From the NCBI RefSeq assembly GCF_017307055.1, contig NZ_JAFLEQ010000003.1:622843-686842 (forward strand): a stretch of 64,000 nt of DNA, in the 5' to 3' direction. Origin of the DNA: Corynebacterium mendelii (GTDB taxonomy: Bacteria > Actinomycetota > Actinomycetes > Mycobacteriales > Mycobacteriaceae). The notes under the pieces were generated by a model. The model was not told the origin of the DNA and did not search any database. It saw only the letters and a list, made by a program, of their open reading frames with translations. Made by a program: the position numbers and the translations under genes. Positions 55,445 through 63,074 of the stretch are shown here, in pieces (positions within the stretch are counted from its first letter, which is position 1; each line of letters opens with the position of its first letter).

Positions 55445-55801
55445 GTGAATCCGCGCAACCCGACCAAGCCAGGGGCTACCTGTTCCTGGTGCTCGAAACC
55501 GATACAGTCAACCGGTCGTGGACGTCCCCGCAAATACTGCTCGCATTCGTGCCGTCAACGGGCCTACGAGCAGCGCAACAATGTCTCGGGGACCTCGATA
55601 CCCGATGACGCGGTCATTCTCACCCAGGAGCGGGCGAGCAATCTGTCGGATCAGTTGTTCCAGTTGCGTTGCGCCGCCGAAGACATTAAAACCGCCGCCC
55701 GGGAAGGCGCCCCGGCGTCGGAGATTTCCATGCTGTGCACAGAGCTTGTCACCCTGGCTGAAGCCATAGAACGCCTGCGGGTCAAAGCCACCAACCTTTA
55801 G
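55445..55801 (+). CDS. small Cys-rich putative zinc-binding protein
   Basis: This 118-aa protein starts at the GTG at 55445, with TATGAC 8 nt upstream. The N-terminal 45 residues have CSWCSKPIQSTGRGRPRKYCSHSCRQRAYE, that is C-x2-C and C-x3-C, a likely treble-clef or zinc-ribbon site with a basic Arg/Lys patch. The GRPRKYCS...CRQRAYE pattern resembles small DNA-binding zinc modules. The C-terminal 60 residues are helical (LSDQLFQLRCAAEDIKTAA, LVTLAEAIERLRVKA). The family recurs in actinobacteria, but I cannot assign a function; a nucleic-acid-binding role is inferred only from the motif. Confidence 0.7.
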   Translation: MNPRNPTKPGATCSWCSKPIQSTGRGRPRKYCSHSCRQRAYEQRNNVSGTSIPDDAVILTQERASNLSDQLFQLRCAAEDIKTAAREGAPASEISMLCTELVTLAEAIERLRVKATNL

Positions 55802-56000
55802 TCGGCACACCCACCAATCACCCCCGCCAGCTGCCGTATCCCGTCCACCGCAGGCTGTGTCGGCCGCAGCAGCCGCGCCCGGCGCCGTGATGGTTGCAGC
55901 AGGCGACAGGCCACCTTGCAGCCCTTCCGGGCGTGATCCGGCCGCACCCGAGCGGGGCGGTTGTCACCAGCCCAAATGGTCAACACCCCACACAAGGCCC

Positions 56001-56006
56001 TAGCAT
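56001..56006 (+). promoter_or_regulatory. -10 hexamer TAGCAT of the YceI-like gene
   Basis: TAGCAT ends 8 nt before the ATG at 56015 and supports this start over the upstream ATG at 55961. Confidence 0.4.
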
Positions 56007-56014
56007 TACGGGGT

Positions 56015-56713
56015 ATGCGGACGATCAACAAGCCCTTTGTCATCATCACCGTCATTGCCGTCATCGTCATTACTTTGGCCAGTGTCGGCCCGACGGTCTA
56101 CAGGGTTGTGACCACACCCGGTATCAAGACGGAAGCGCTTGACGCCGACGACGCCCAGCCGGCGTCAACCAACATCAACGGCAACTGGACGATTGTTCCG
56201 GGTGCAGGCCGCAATGCGACCCAGGTGGGATTCACCTTCCATGAGGCTCTTCCCGGACAGCGCAAAGACACCTCGGGATCGACCCACGCAGTCACCGGCA
56301 ATGTCGTGGTGGCAGACAATACTCTGCAGTCCGCCGACCTGACGGTTGACACGGATACGCTGCGCACCGACATCAAAAAGCGCGACATCAACGTCAAGAT
56401 GAAGATCCTGCACACCGACAAATACCCGACCGCAACGTTCACCACCGACAAAAAGGTTGATTTGTCCGGTATTCCCGCTGACGGCACCACCGGCGAGGTC
56501 GTCATTCCCGGAACCCTGACGCTGCACGGGGTCTCCCGGGAGGTTCAGCCGACCTTCACCGTGCTGCGCACCGGAAAACGGGTCCTGCTGTATTCGGATC
56601 TTCCCGTCAACCGCAAAGACTACGGAGTGGAAACACCGGAGTTCGTCGCGGCAGTCATCGCCGAGGAAGGCGAGCTGAATATTCGTCTTGACCTCGAGAA
56701 AACCGACCAGTAG
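56015..56713 (+). CDS. YceI-family lipocalin-like protein, membrane anchored
   Basis: This 232-aa protein has an N-terminal membrane anchor (KPFVIITVIAVIVITLASVGPTVY) and an extracytoplasmic YceI domain. The domain is recognised by NGNWTIVPGAGRNATQVGFTFHE, a shift in VTGNVVVADN, DINVKMKILHTDKYPTATFTTDK near residues 125-147, and GTLTLHGVSREVQPTFTV near 165-182. YceI folds bind isoprenoid or fatty amphipathic ligands in a beta barrel. The ligand here is unknown. A 64-aa membrane protein follows 47 nt downstream and is probably co-expressed. Confidence 0.88.
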   Translation: MRTINKPFVIITVIAVIVITLASVGPTVYRVVTTPGIKTEALDADDAQPASTNINGNWTIVPGAGRNATQVGFTFHEALPGQRKDTSGSTHAVTGNVVVADNTLQSADLTVDTDTLRTDIKKRDINVKMKILHTDKYPTATFTTDKKVDLSGIPADGTTGEVVIPGTLTLHGVSREVQPTFTVLRTGKRVLLYSDLPVNRKDYGVETPEFVAAVIAEEGELNIRLDLEKTDQ

Positions 56714-56760
56714 CACCGATACACCAGATTGAGTGACATAAAAGAGGACACCGCCCTGCC

Positions 56761-56955
56761 ATGATGACCGAACGCATGATCCCCTTCATCAAGCTCAGGG
56801 CATTCGCCATCGTCGTGTTCCTGGCATTCGTCGTCTGGAAACAGATGTGGCTGCTCGTCGGCCTGGGGCTGGTGCTGTTGGTTGTCTCCCTCTTCCAGCT
56901 GCGCAGTGCCCTCAAACATGTCGATGAGCAGCAGCGCCACCCACGGGAGGGGTAA
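56761..56955 (+). CDS. small two-helix membrane protein
   Basis: This 64-aa protein has two hydrophobic stretches: LRAFAIVVFLAFVVW (residues about 12-26) and MWLLVGLGLVLLVVSLFQL (29-47). They are joined by KQ, so it is probably a hairpin in the membrane. The tail KHVDEQQRHPREG is polar. The ATG (MMTER) is preceded by GAGGACACC. No family is recognised. It follows the YceI-like gene and precedes a gene-free stretch. Confidence 0.6.
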   Translation: MMTERMIPFIKLRAFAIVVFLAFVVWKQMWLLVGLGLVLLVVSLFQLRSALKHVDEQQRHPREG

Positions 56956-57931
56956 ACACCACCCAGTTGTGCCGTGCCCGTGCCATCCGCCGGAGCACAC
57001 TGCCGGCACCGGGAGGAATTTCACGCAAAATAAGGGCTCCGCGTCGATTTTCCCGTGCCCCGACCCGCCAGATAAATAGCACCATTTAACAGGGTAGGGC
57101 ACAACCGCGCCGGCAACGGTCACAGACAGCGTGCCGACACGGTGCAAACCCTGATCCCGCCGACCGGGTGCCGGAACCGGCCGGGGGACACCACCGGTCA
57201 AGCAATCGTCACCCGGTCCGGGCACCGCGCCGACAACCGAGTTCGTCCAAGCCGATGGCACACCGGCTTAGACCGATTGGCCCTGCGGCGTGCCGGGGCC
57301 GGGTGAAAACGCTCCGGCATGATGCCGCGCACGGGAGGTAAAAGATGGGAAAATTCTGTATTTTTTGTCACGGGTGACATAACAGGCCCACATTGTGGCA
57401 CACGCCAAATCGGCCCCCAGACGGCCGGGAGGGGCTGTGATGCCACTAGATGGCTCTCGACTCCGCGGGGCACATACCTGACAGCCCGTCGCGGCCACCG
57501 CGGGGCATTGAACCGTCCGCGGACGGGCACCCCGCAATCAGATGTGCCGGTACGGTTGCCGGCGACACCGGGCTGACTGTCACCGCCGCAGCCTAAAAAA
57601 CCGACCCGGGCGAAAGGCGTACCCGACCCATAGTCCGCACAGCCGACAGAAGACACCGCGGATGTCAGGCGCCGCCCGGAAAAACAGTTGGCGGTTAATG
57701 CAATGCGGTTCAGTCGGCACCGGCGCACAGGTGGACACTGTGGCCCGGTGATAAATCCGGCGGCTCCGTAATTGTCCGATAATGTACATTATGTCATTTT
57801 GGCAATGCGGCCGGTCACCTGTCGCGGCGGTTACTTCTTCCCCATGGCGGGTCCACCCGCGCGCACGGTTGGTGGTGCCGTGTGCGGGTTCCCGGGTGTG
57901 TGCGGGACGGGCGCCAACCACTGCCGTGGTC
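56956..57931. other. 976-nt stretch without a supported gene
   Basis: I see no convincing coding frame. Frames here are short, Arg/Pro-rich and lack ribosome-binding sites. Base composition is mixed, with AT-rich islands near 57350-57370 (AAAATTCTGTATTTTTTG) and 57770-57800. A perfect palindrome ATAATGTACATTAT lies at 57779-57792. A fragment GGTGACATAACAGGCCCACATTGTGG (from 57364) is also non-coding in appearance. It could hold small RNAs or a decayed gene, but nothing is identifiable. Confidence 0.5.
57779..57792. promoter_or_regulatory. 14-bp palindrome ATAATGTACATTAT
   Basis: A perfect 14-bp dyad stands in an AT-rich island of otherwise GC-rich DNA, 140 nt beyond the end of the hydrolase gene. 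It looks like a repressor operator, but the target gene and the regulator are not visible. Confidence 0.45.
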
Positions 57932-58804
57932 CTAGTTTTGGCCGATGTTGTTTTTCCCGCGGGCGTTGATGGCGTTGTTGACGAAGACACTGATGTAGTC
58001 GGCCACCAGGATCGGCGCGCGCAACGGGACGATGTGGCCGCAGCCGGCATCGACCACGGTGATCTGATTTCCGCGTGCGCGCACGAATTCCCCGTAGGAT
58101 TTGGAACTGGCGATCAGCACCGCCGGTGACTCGGGCATCGGCGGCAACTGCACCGAGAGAATTTTCATCTCCCTGAAAAAAGCCCGTGCTTCCTCGTCGT
58201 AGGCTTTTCCTGTCGTATCCAGGCGCATCAGCTTCCGGTGCGGCAAATCCTCGGGAAGCGACGCGCTTGCGAACACGTCGAACATGCCGAATTTGTCGGA
58301 GATTCTGCTCAAAAAGGTGGTGCTGCGCATCAAGGCCACCGTCCGCGGATCGGTCGACCACCCGAACAGCTCATCCCCCGGTTCAATGAGAATCACCCCA
58401 TCCGGCGGGCGGCGCATTTTCTCCATTTTCAGTGCCGCCATACGGGCGATCAGCCCGCCCAGGAAGTGGCCGACGAGAATCAGCGGCACACCATCAACAG
58501 CCTGGGCATCAATGACACACAGCGCATCGTTGATCATGTCGTCCACGTGCCGGTTGTCCCGCGGCGCCCCGGACAGCCCCATTCCCGCCCTGTCGTAGGC
58601 CACCAGACGGATACCGGGTTCCAGGGCCAGCAGTTCGTCGGCGACCGGCTCCCACATGGATTTCCCGGCCCCCAGGGACGCATCGAGGATCACTGTTGCG
58701 GTGGGGTCACCGGCTATCGTTCCGGCAACCCGGGCGGACAGACTGTGTCCGGCCGTGGTGGGTATCTGCTGGATACGGCTATCGGCGAAAGATCTGTTCA
58801 TCAT
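57932..58804 (-). CDS. alpha/beta hydrolase with Phe in place of the nucleophile Ser
   Basis: This 290-aa single-domain alpha/beta hydrolase fold lacks a signal peptide. Its strands and loops are typical: VILDASLGAGKSMWEPVADEL, RLVAYDRAGMGLSGAP, LILVGHFLGGLIARMAAL. The nucleophile elbow GHSLGG is altered to GHFLGG at residue 114 (codon TTC where TCC would give Ser). Asp and His candidates remain (AVLIASSKSYGEFV region, AGCGHIVPLRAP near 262). The rest of the fold is well kept. Either the enzyme is catalytically silent, or this is a strain mutation or a sequencing change. It is divergent from the D-lactate-dehydrogenase-like gene. Confidence 0.82.
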   Translation of the reverse strand: MMNRSFADSRIQQIPTTAGHSLSARVAGTIAGDPTATVILDASLGAGKSMWEPVADELLALEPGIRLVAYDRAGMGLSGAPRDNRHVDDMINDALCVIDAQAVDGVPLILVGHFLGGLIARMAALKMEKMRRPPDGVILIEPGDELFGWSTDPRTVALMRSTTFLSRISDKFGMFDVFASASLPEDLPHRKLMRLDTTGKAYDEEARAFFREMKILSVQLPPMPESPAVLIASSKSYGEFVRARGNQITVVDAGCGHIVPLRAPILVADYISVFVNNAINARGKNNIGQN

Positions 58805-59156
58805 GAATTAACTGCGGCTGCTTTCGAGGCGCGCCGCCAATGCCGGGCACAACCGGCGGCCAGTGACGCGAAACGGTAGACAAAGAAAGCCTGGAAGCTG
58901 GTGCACAGGCTGCCAGCCGAGTCTAGCTGTTTGCGCCCAGCCACCACGGATGACGGTTGTCGCCCACACCGTGCACTCCCCTGACCTGCACACCTGTTGA
59001 ACAATGGTGTCGATCGGGGGCACTGCGCGGCGGCACCACCCACCCGGCCCGGACACACCTGAAGCAGGCCCGATAACCCCTTATCGGGGGCACTAGGTGC
59101 AGCACGGGGGTGCGTTATCTGTCAAAGTCCCTCCCGATCGTTTTACCATTCGGTCT
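58805..59156. promoter_or_regulatory. 352-nt divergent control region with direct and inverted repeats
   Basis: ATCGGGGGCACT occurs twice (59013-59024 and 59083-59094). The second copy overlaps a hairpin CCCGATAA-CCCC-TTATCGGG (59069-59088). Both lie upstream of the flavo/FeS gene and may be operators for a regulator of it, or for the divergent hydrolase gene. No coding frame is supported. Confidence 0.4.
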
Positions 59157-62105
59157 ATGAAAAAGCTGCTTGGAACCGATCCCTCTCTCTACACCAGACC
59201 GGAAGGTGCACTCGCCCAACCGGACAGGGTCCCCGACAACCGGGCAATGGGTACCCCTCAGGCGCTGGTAGAGGAGCTGGCGGGGATTGTCGGGCGCAGT
59301 AATGTCGCCGACCGGATTTCGGATTTGGTGCGCTACGCCTCTGACGCCTCGCCGTACAGGACGGTTCCGGCTGCGGTGGCCAAAGCACGCAATGCCGCTG
59401 ATGTGGCGGCCCTTATGCGGTGGGCCGGACGCACCGGGCACCACATTGTGTTCCGGGCCGCGGGGTCGTCGCTGAACGGCCAGGCCATGACCGACGATGT
59501 GATGGTGGATGTCAAAACCCACTTCACCGGCATGAAGGTTCTTGACGGCGGGCGGCGCATCTGGAGTCGACCGGGTGTTGTTCTCGGCGACGCGCAGGCG
59601 GTGCTGGCCCGCCACGGCTACATGATCGGCGCTGATCCGGGGAGTACCTCTGTGGCGTGCATCGGCGGCATTGTGGCCGACAACTCCGGCGGAATGCGCT
59701 GCACCATTGAACGCGACAGCTACCACACCATCGAGGATGCGGTGATGGTGTTGGCCAGCGGCACCCTGGTCGATACCCGGGATCCGCACTGCGGGGACAA
59801 ACTTGCCGAAGACGAGCCGGAAATCTACCACGGTCTGCTGCGGCTGCGCGATGAAATCCGTGCCGATGACGAACTGGTTGATTTGTTGCGCCGGAAGTTT
59901 TCCATCAGGAACACCAACGGACTGCGCATCGATGCTTTCCTCGACGAAGACGCCCCGGAACGGATCCTGATGAAACTGATGGTCGGTTCCGAGGGTATTT
60001 TCGGCTGCCTGACCGAGGTCGTGCTGCGCACCGTCGAGCTGCCGCGGGTCAAAGCCACCACGTGGGTGATTCTGCCCGACCTGAAACAGGCGGCCAACTA
60101 TGTCCATCCGCTGATGCAGACCGGCGCTATTGCCTGTGAGCTGCTGGTGGCTCCGGTGATGAAAGCCGCGGTGAAAAACTTCCCGTCGGCCGATCCCGCC
60201 TGGGAGCAGATGCCCGACCAGGCCGGTGCCCTCCTGCTGGAGGTCGGCGGCGCCGATGACGCCGAGCTGCAGGAAAAAATCGCCGCCTGCACCGCTGTTC
60301 TTGAGGGGGCTGACTTGGTGCAGCCGCTGGATTTCACCAGCGACGACGACAGGATGCGCGGAGCCTGGCAGATCCGCAACGGACTTTTCGGCCTGGTCGG
60401 CGAATACCGCAGGCCCGGGTCGACCATGATCACCGAGGATGTGTGTTTCCCGCCGGCCCAGATCGGTGAAGCATCCGCGGAGCTGCTCGATCTTCTGGTC
60501 GCCTACGACTATCCGCCGATGGTGATGGGGCATGCACCCTTCGGCAACCTGCACTTTTTCATGACCCCGATTCTTGACGACGACAAGGAGCGGGAACACT
60601 ACTCGCGATTCCTCGACGACATGGCCGAGCTGGTGATCGGCAAATACCAGGGGTCGCTGAAAGCCGAGCACGGCACCGGCGTGAATATGGCGCCCTTCGT
60701 CAAATACGAATGGGGCGACAAGGCCTACTCGATGTTCTGGAAGGTCAAACAGCTGCTCGACCCGCAGGGGATCCTCGCCCCCGATGTCAAGCTGACCCGC
60801 TCGCAGAGCATCCATCTGGAAAACTTCAAATCCTTCCCGCAGGTCGAAGAGGAGCTGAGCGGCTGTGTCGAATGCGGCATGTGCGAGCCGGTGTGCCCGT
60901 CCCGCCATGTCACCGTCACCCCGCGGCACCGCATTGCGCTGCGCCGGGAGATGGCCCGGCAGCCGGAAGGTTCCCCCGTGCTGGAAAAGCTGCAGGAACA
61001 GTACGACTGGGATGCTGTCCAGATGTGTGCCGCCGATTCCACCTGTGCGATCGCCTGCCCGGTCTCTATCGACACCGGCAAAGTAATGAAACAGCTGCGC
61101 GGCAAACAAATCACCGATGCCCAGAGCCAGGCGGCGCTGACAACCGCCCGCTCCTATGCGATTGTGGAAAAAGCGGCCCGTGCCAGTGTCAAGGCGGCCA
61201 ACCGGGTGGGTAATGCCGCCGGTTTCGGGCTGCTGAAAGCCGCGGCCGATATGGGCCGCGGGTTCATCTCCTCCGATGTGCTGCCCACAGTGCCCGGTCC
61301 CCTGCCCCAGGCCGCGTCGGCCGCCCTGCCGCACACCAGCAGGCACAATGCCACAGCCGTTTATTTCCCGGCCTGCATCAACCGTATTTTCGGCAACCCC
61401 AACGGCGCCCCGGCCGACCAGCTGTCGATTACCGAATCAGTGGTGGAACTGGGCCGCCGCTCCGGTGCCCCGGTGTGGATTCCCGACGCGGTCGCCGGGC
61501 TGTGCTGCGGCACCCCCTGGTCGTCGAAGGGATACCGGGACGGTTTCGTCTACGCGGCGGCGAAGCTGGCCGAAGCCCTGGTCGACTGGTCCGACAACGG
61601 CCGTCTTCCGGTGATCATCGACGCCGCCAGCTGCACCCACGGCCTTGTCGGACAGGTGCCCGAGACCTTGGCCACCACCCACCCCGAGTTGGCGGAAAAA
61701 TTCGCCCGCGTGGAAATCCTCGACCTGGTCGAGTGGATCACCCGCGAGGTCATCGACCATCTTCCCATCACCCGCACACTGGGCACGGTGGCGGTCCACC
61801 CCACCTGTTCGACCATGCACCTGGGCATTGACAGCCAGCTGGTGGCCCTGGCGGCACACGTGGGTGATGCCCGGGTACCGGACGGGGCGCACTGCTGCGG
61901 CAGCGCCGGTGACCGGGTGATGCTGCACCCGCGGCTGGTGGAATCCGCCACCCGGGAGGAACGCGAGCAGTTGAACGACGGTTTCGACTACTTCGTCTCC
62001 GACAACCGCACCTGCGAGATGGGCCTGGAGATGATTGCCGGCAAGCCGTACCAGTCGATTGCCTGCCTGCTGGAACGGGCCTCCCGGCCGGTGCTGACAC
62101 ACTAG
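59157..62105 (+). CDS. FAD/Fe-S oxidoreductase, D-lactate dehydrogenase-like
   Basis: This 982-aa fusion is of the D-lactate/2-hydroxyacid dehydrogenase type. The FAD-binding (PCMH) domain (about 40-270) contains GHHIVFRAAGSSLNGQAM and GADPGSTSVACIGGIVADNSGG. The FAD-oxidase C domain runs to about 545, with HAPFGNLHFFM and KAEHGTGVNMAPFV. Two 4Fe-4S motifs follow: CVECGMCEPVCPSR near 572 and CAADSTCAIACPV near 625. CCG-type domains come last (YFPACINRIFG, LCCGTPWSSKG, HPTCSTMHLG, HCCGSAGD), as in heterodisulfide-reductase subunits. It probably passes electrons from the hydroxyacid to quinone at the membrane. The substrate is not proven. Confidence 0.88.
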   Translation: MKKLLGTDPSLYTRPEGALAQPDRVPDNRAMGTPQALVEELAGIVGRSNVADRISDLVRYASDASPYRTVPAAVAKARNAADVAALMRWAGRTGHHIVFRAAGSSLNGQAMTDDVMVDVKTHFTGMKVLDGGRRIWSRPGVVLGDAQAVLARHGYMIGADPGSTSVACIGGIVADNSGGMRCTIERDSYHTIEDAVMVLASGTLVDTRDPHCGDKLAEDEPEIYHGLLRLRDEIRADDELVDLLRRKFSIRNTNGLRIDAFLDEDAPERILMKLMVGSEGIFGCLTEVVLRTVELPRVKATTWVILPDLKQAANYVHPLMQTGAIACELLVAPVMKAAVKNFPSADPAWEQMPDQAGALLLEVGGADDAELQEKIAACTAVLEGADLVQPLDFTSDDDRMRGAWQIRNGLFGLVGEYRRPGSTMITEDVCFPPAQIGEASAELLDLLVAYDYPPMVMGHAPFGNLHFFMTPILDDDKEREHYSRFLDDMAELVIGKYQGSLKAEHGTGVNMAPFVKYEWGDKAYSMFWKVKQLLDPQGILAPDVKLTRSQSIHLENFKSFPQVEEELSGCVECGMCEPVCPSRHVTVTPRHRIALRREMARQPEGSPVLEKLQEQYDWDAVQMCAADSTCAIACPVSIDTGKVMKQLRGKQITDAQSQAALTTARSYAIVEKAARASVKAANRVGNAAGFGLLKAAADMGRGFISSDVLPTVPGPLPQAASAALPHTSRHNATAVYFPACINRIFGNPNGAPADQLSITESVVELGRRSGAPVWIPDAVAGLCCGTPWSSKGYRDGFVYAAAKLAEALVDWSDNGRLPVIIDAASCTHGLVGQVPETLATTHPELAEKFARVEILDLVEWITREVIDHLPITRTLGTVAVHPTCSTMHLGIDSQLVALAAHVGDARVPDGAHCCGSAGDRVMLHPRLVESATREEREQLNDGFDYFVSDNRTCEMGLEMIAGKPYQSIACLLERASRPVLTH

Positions 62106-62304
62106 TCCGCGCCGGTGGGGCGACGTTGGGAAAAACGCCGCATACAGCGGCAGGGAAGCTCCCCCGGGCAACCACGATCAACCACCTTTGCTCCAAACGG
62201 TCCCGGGCCGGGAATTGTGGCGTAACATACCGGATGACAACAACAAGGCGCCTTCCCGGCCCAGTCCGGGTGCCCGTGCCGCGGGACGAAAGGATAGGCA
62301 GGAG

Positions 62305-63015
62305 ATGTTCGATGTCGACACTCTGGTGTCGTCTTTCGGCCTGCTGGGCATCTGTCTGATTGTTTTCTGTGAGACCGGTGTCCTCATCGGGTTCATCTTC
62401 CCCGGCGATACCCTGCTGTTTACCGCCGGAATCATGGCGCATGCACCACAGCCCTTCGCCCCGCTGTGGGCGCTGCTGGTGTTTATCCCCGCGGCGGCGG
62501 CCCTGGGCGACCAGGTGGGTTATCTCATCGGCAAACGGGTCGGGCGGCGGATCATGCAGTCCCGGGCGATCGGCTGGATGGGTCCGGAGGCGGTGGAGAA
62601 AACCAACCACTTTTTCCGCCGGTTCGGCCCTGTGACAGTGCTTCTGGCCCGTTTCATCGGGGTGGTGCGCACCCTGACCCCGGTCACCGCCGGGATAGCC
62701 CACATGAACCACCGGGTGTTCACCATTTTCTCCGTTCTCGGATCAATCCTGTGGGGTGCGGGGCTGACCCTGCTCGGCTACGCGATGGGTGAAATACCGC
62801 TGGTGCAGGAATTCATCCACTGGTTCATCATCGCCGGGCTGTTGACCGTGATTTTGCCGGCGTCACTGAAACTGGGGGCTGTAACCTACCGCTACCTGCT
62901 GGAAAAACAACACCGCGCCGCCCGCACCGCCCGCCGGTACCAGCGCCGCCACATCGACCGGCATTCCGCGCATCCGCGCCCCCGGCCGCAGCTGCCCAGC
63001 AATGAACGGGTCTAG
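62305..63015 (+). CDS. DedA-family membrane protein
   Basis: This DedA/VTT-type membrane protein is 236 aa from the ATG at 62305, which has GGCAGGAG directly upstream. Family features: E-TGVLIGFIFPGDTLLF near residues 25-40, LGDQVGYLIGKRVGRR near 70-85 and the conserved FARFIGVVRTLTPVTAG-like stretch (LLARFIGVVRTLTPVTAG) near 112-129. The functional Arg/Glu positions are kept. The family includes undecaprenyl-phosphate and lipid translocases. The last 30 residues are a His/Arg-rich tail. It converges on the methyltransferase gene. Confidence 0.9.
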   Translation: MFDVDTLVSSFGLLGICLIVFCETGVLIGFIFPGDTLLFTAGIMAHAPQPFAPLWALLVFIPAAAALGDQVGYLIGKRVGRRIMQSRAIGWMGPEAVEKTNHFFRRFGPVTVLLARFIGVVRTLTPVTAGIAHMNHRVFTIFSVLGSILWGAGLTLLGYAMGEIPLVQEFIHWFIIAGLLTVILPASLKLGAVTYRYLLEKQHRAARTARRYQRRHIDRHSAHPRPRPQLPSNERV

Positions 63016-63074
63016 CCCTGCCCAAAAAATGGGATGGTCCGCCCGGCCCCACCCCGGTGCGGTCACAGGTCTTC

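Noticed and set aside
59115..61346. 743-codon minus-strand open frame under the flavo/FeS gene
   Set aside because: It is a shadow: composition is Gly/His/Gln/Arg-rich without domains, while the plus-strand frame has FAD, 4Fe-4S and CCG motifs.
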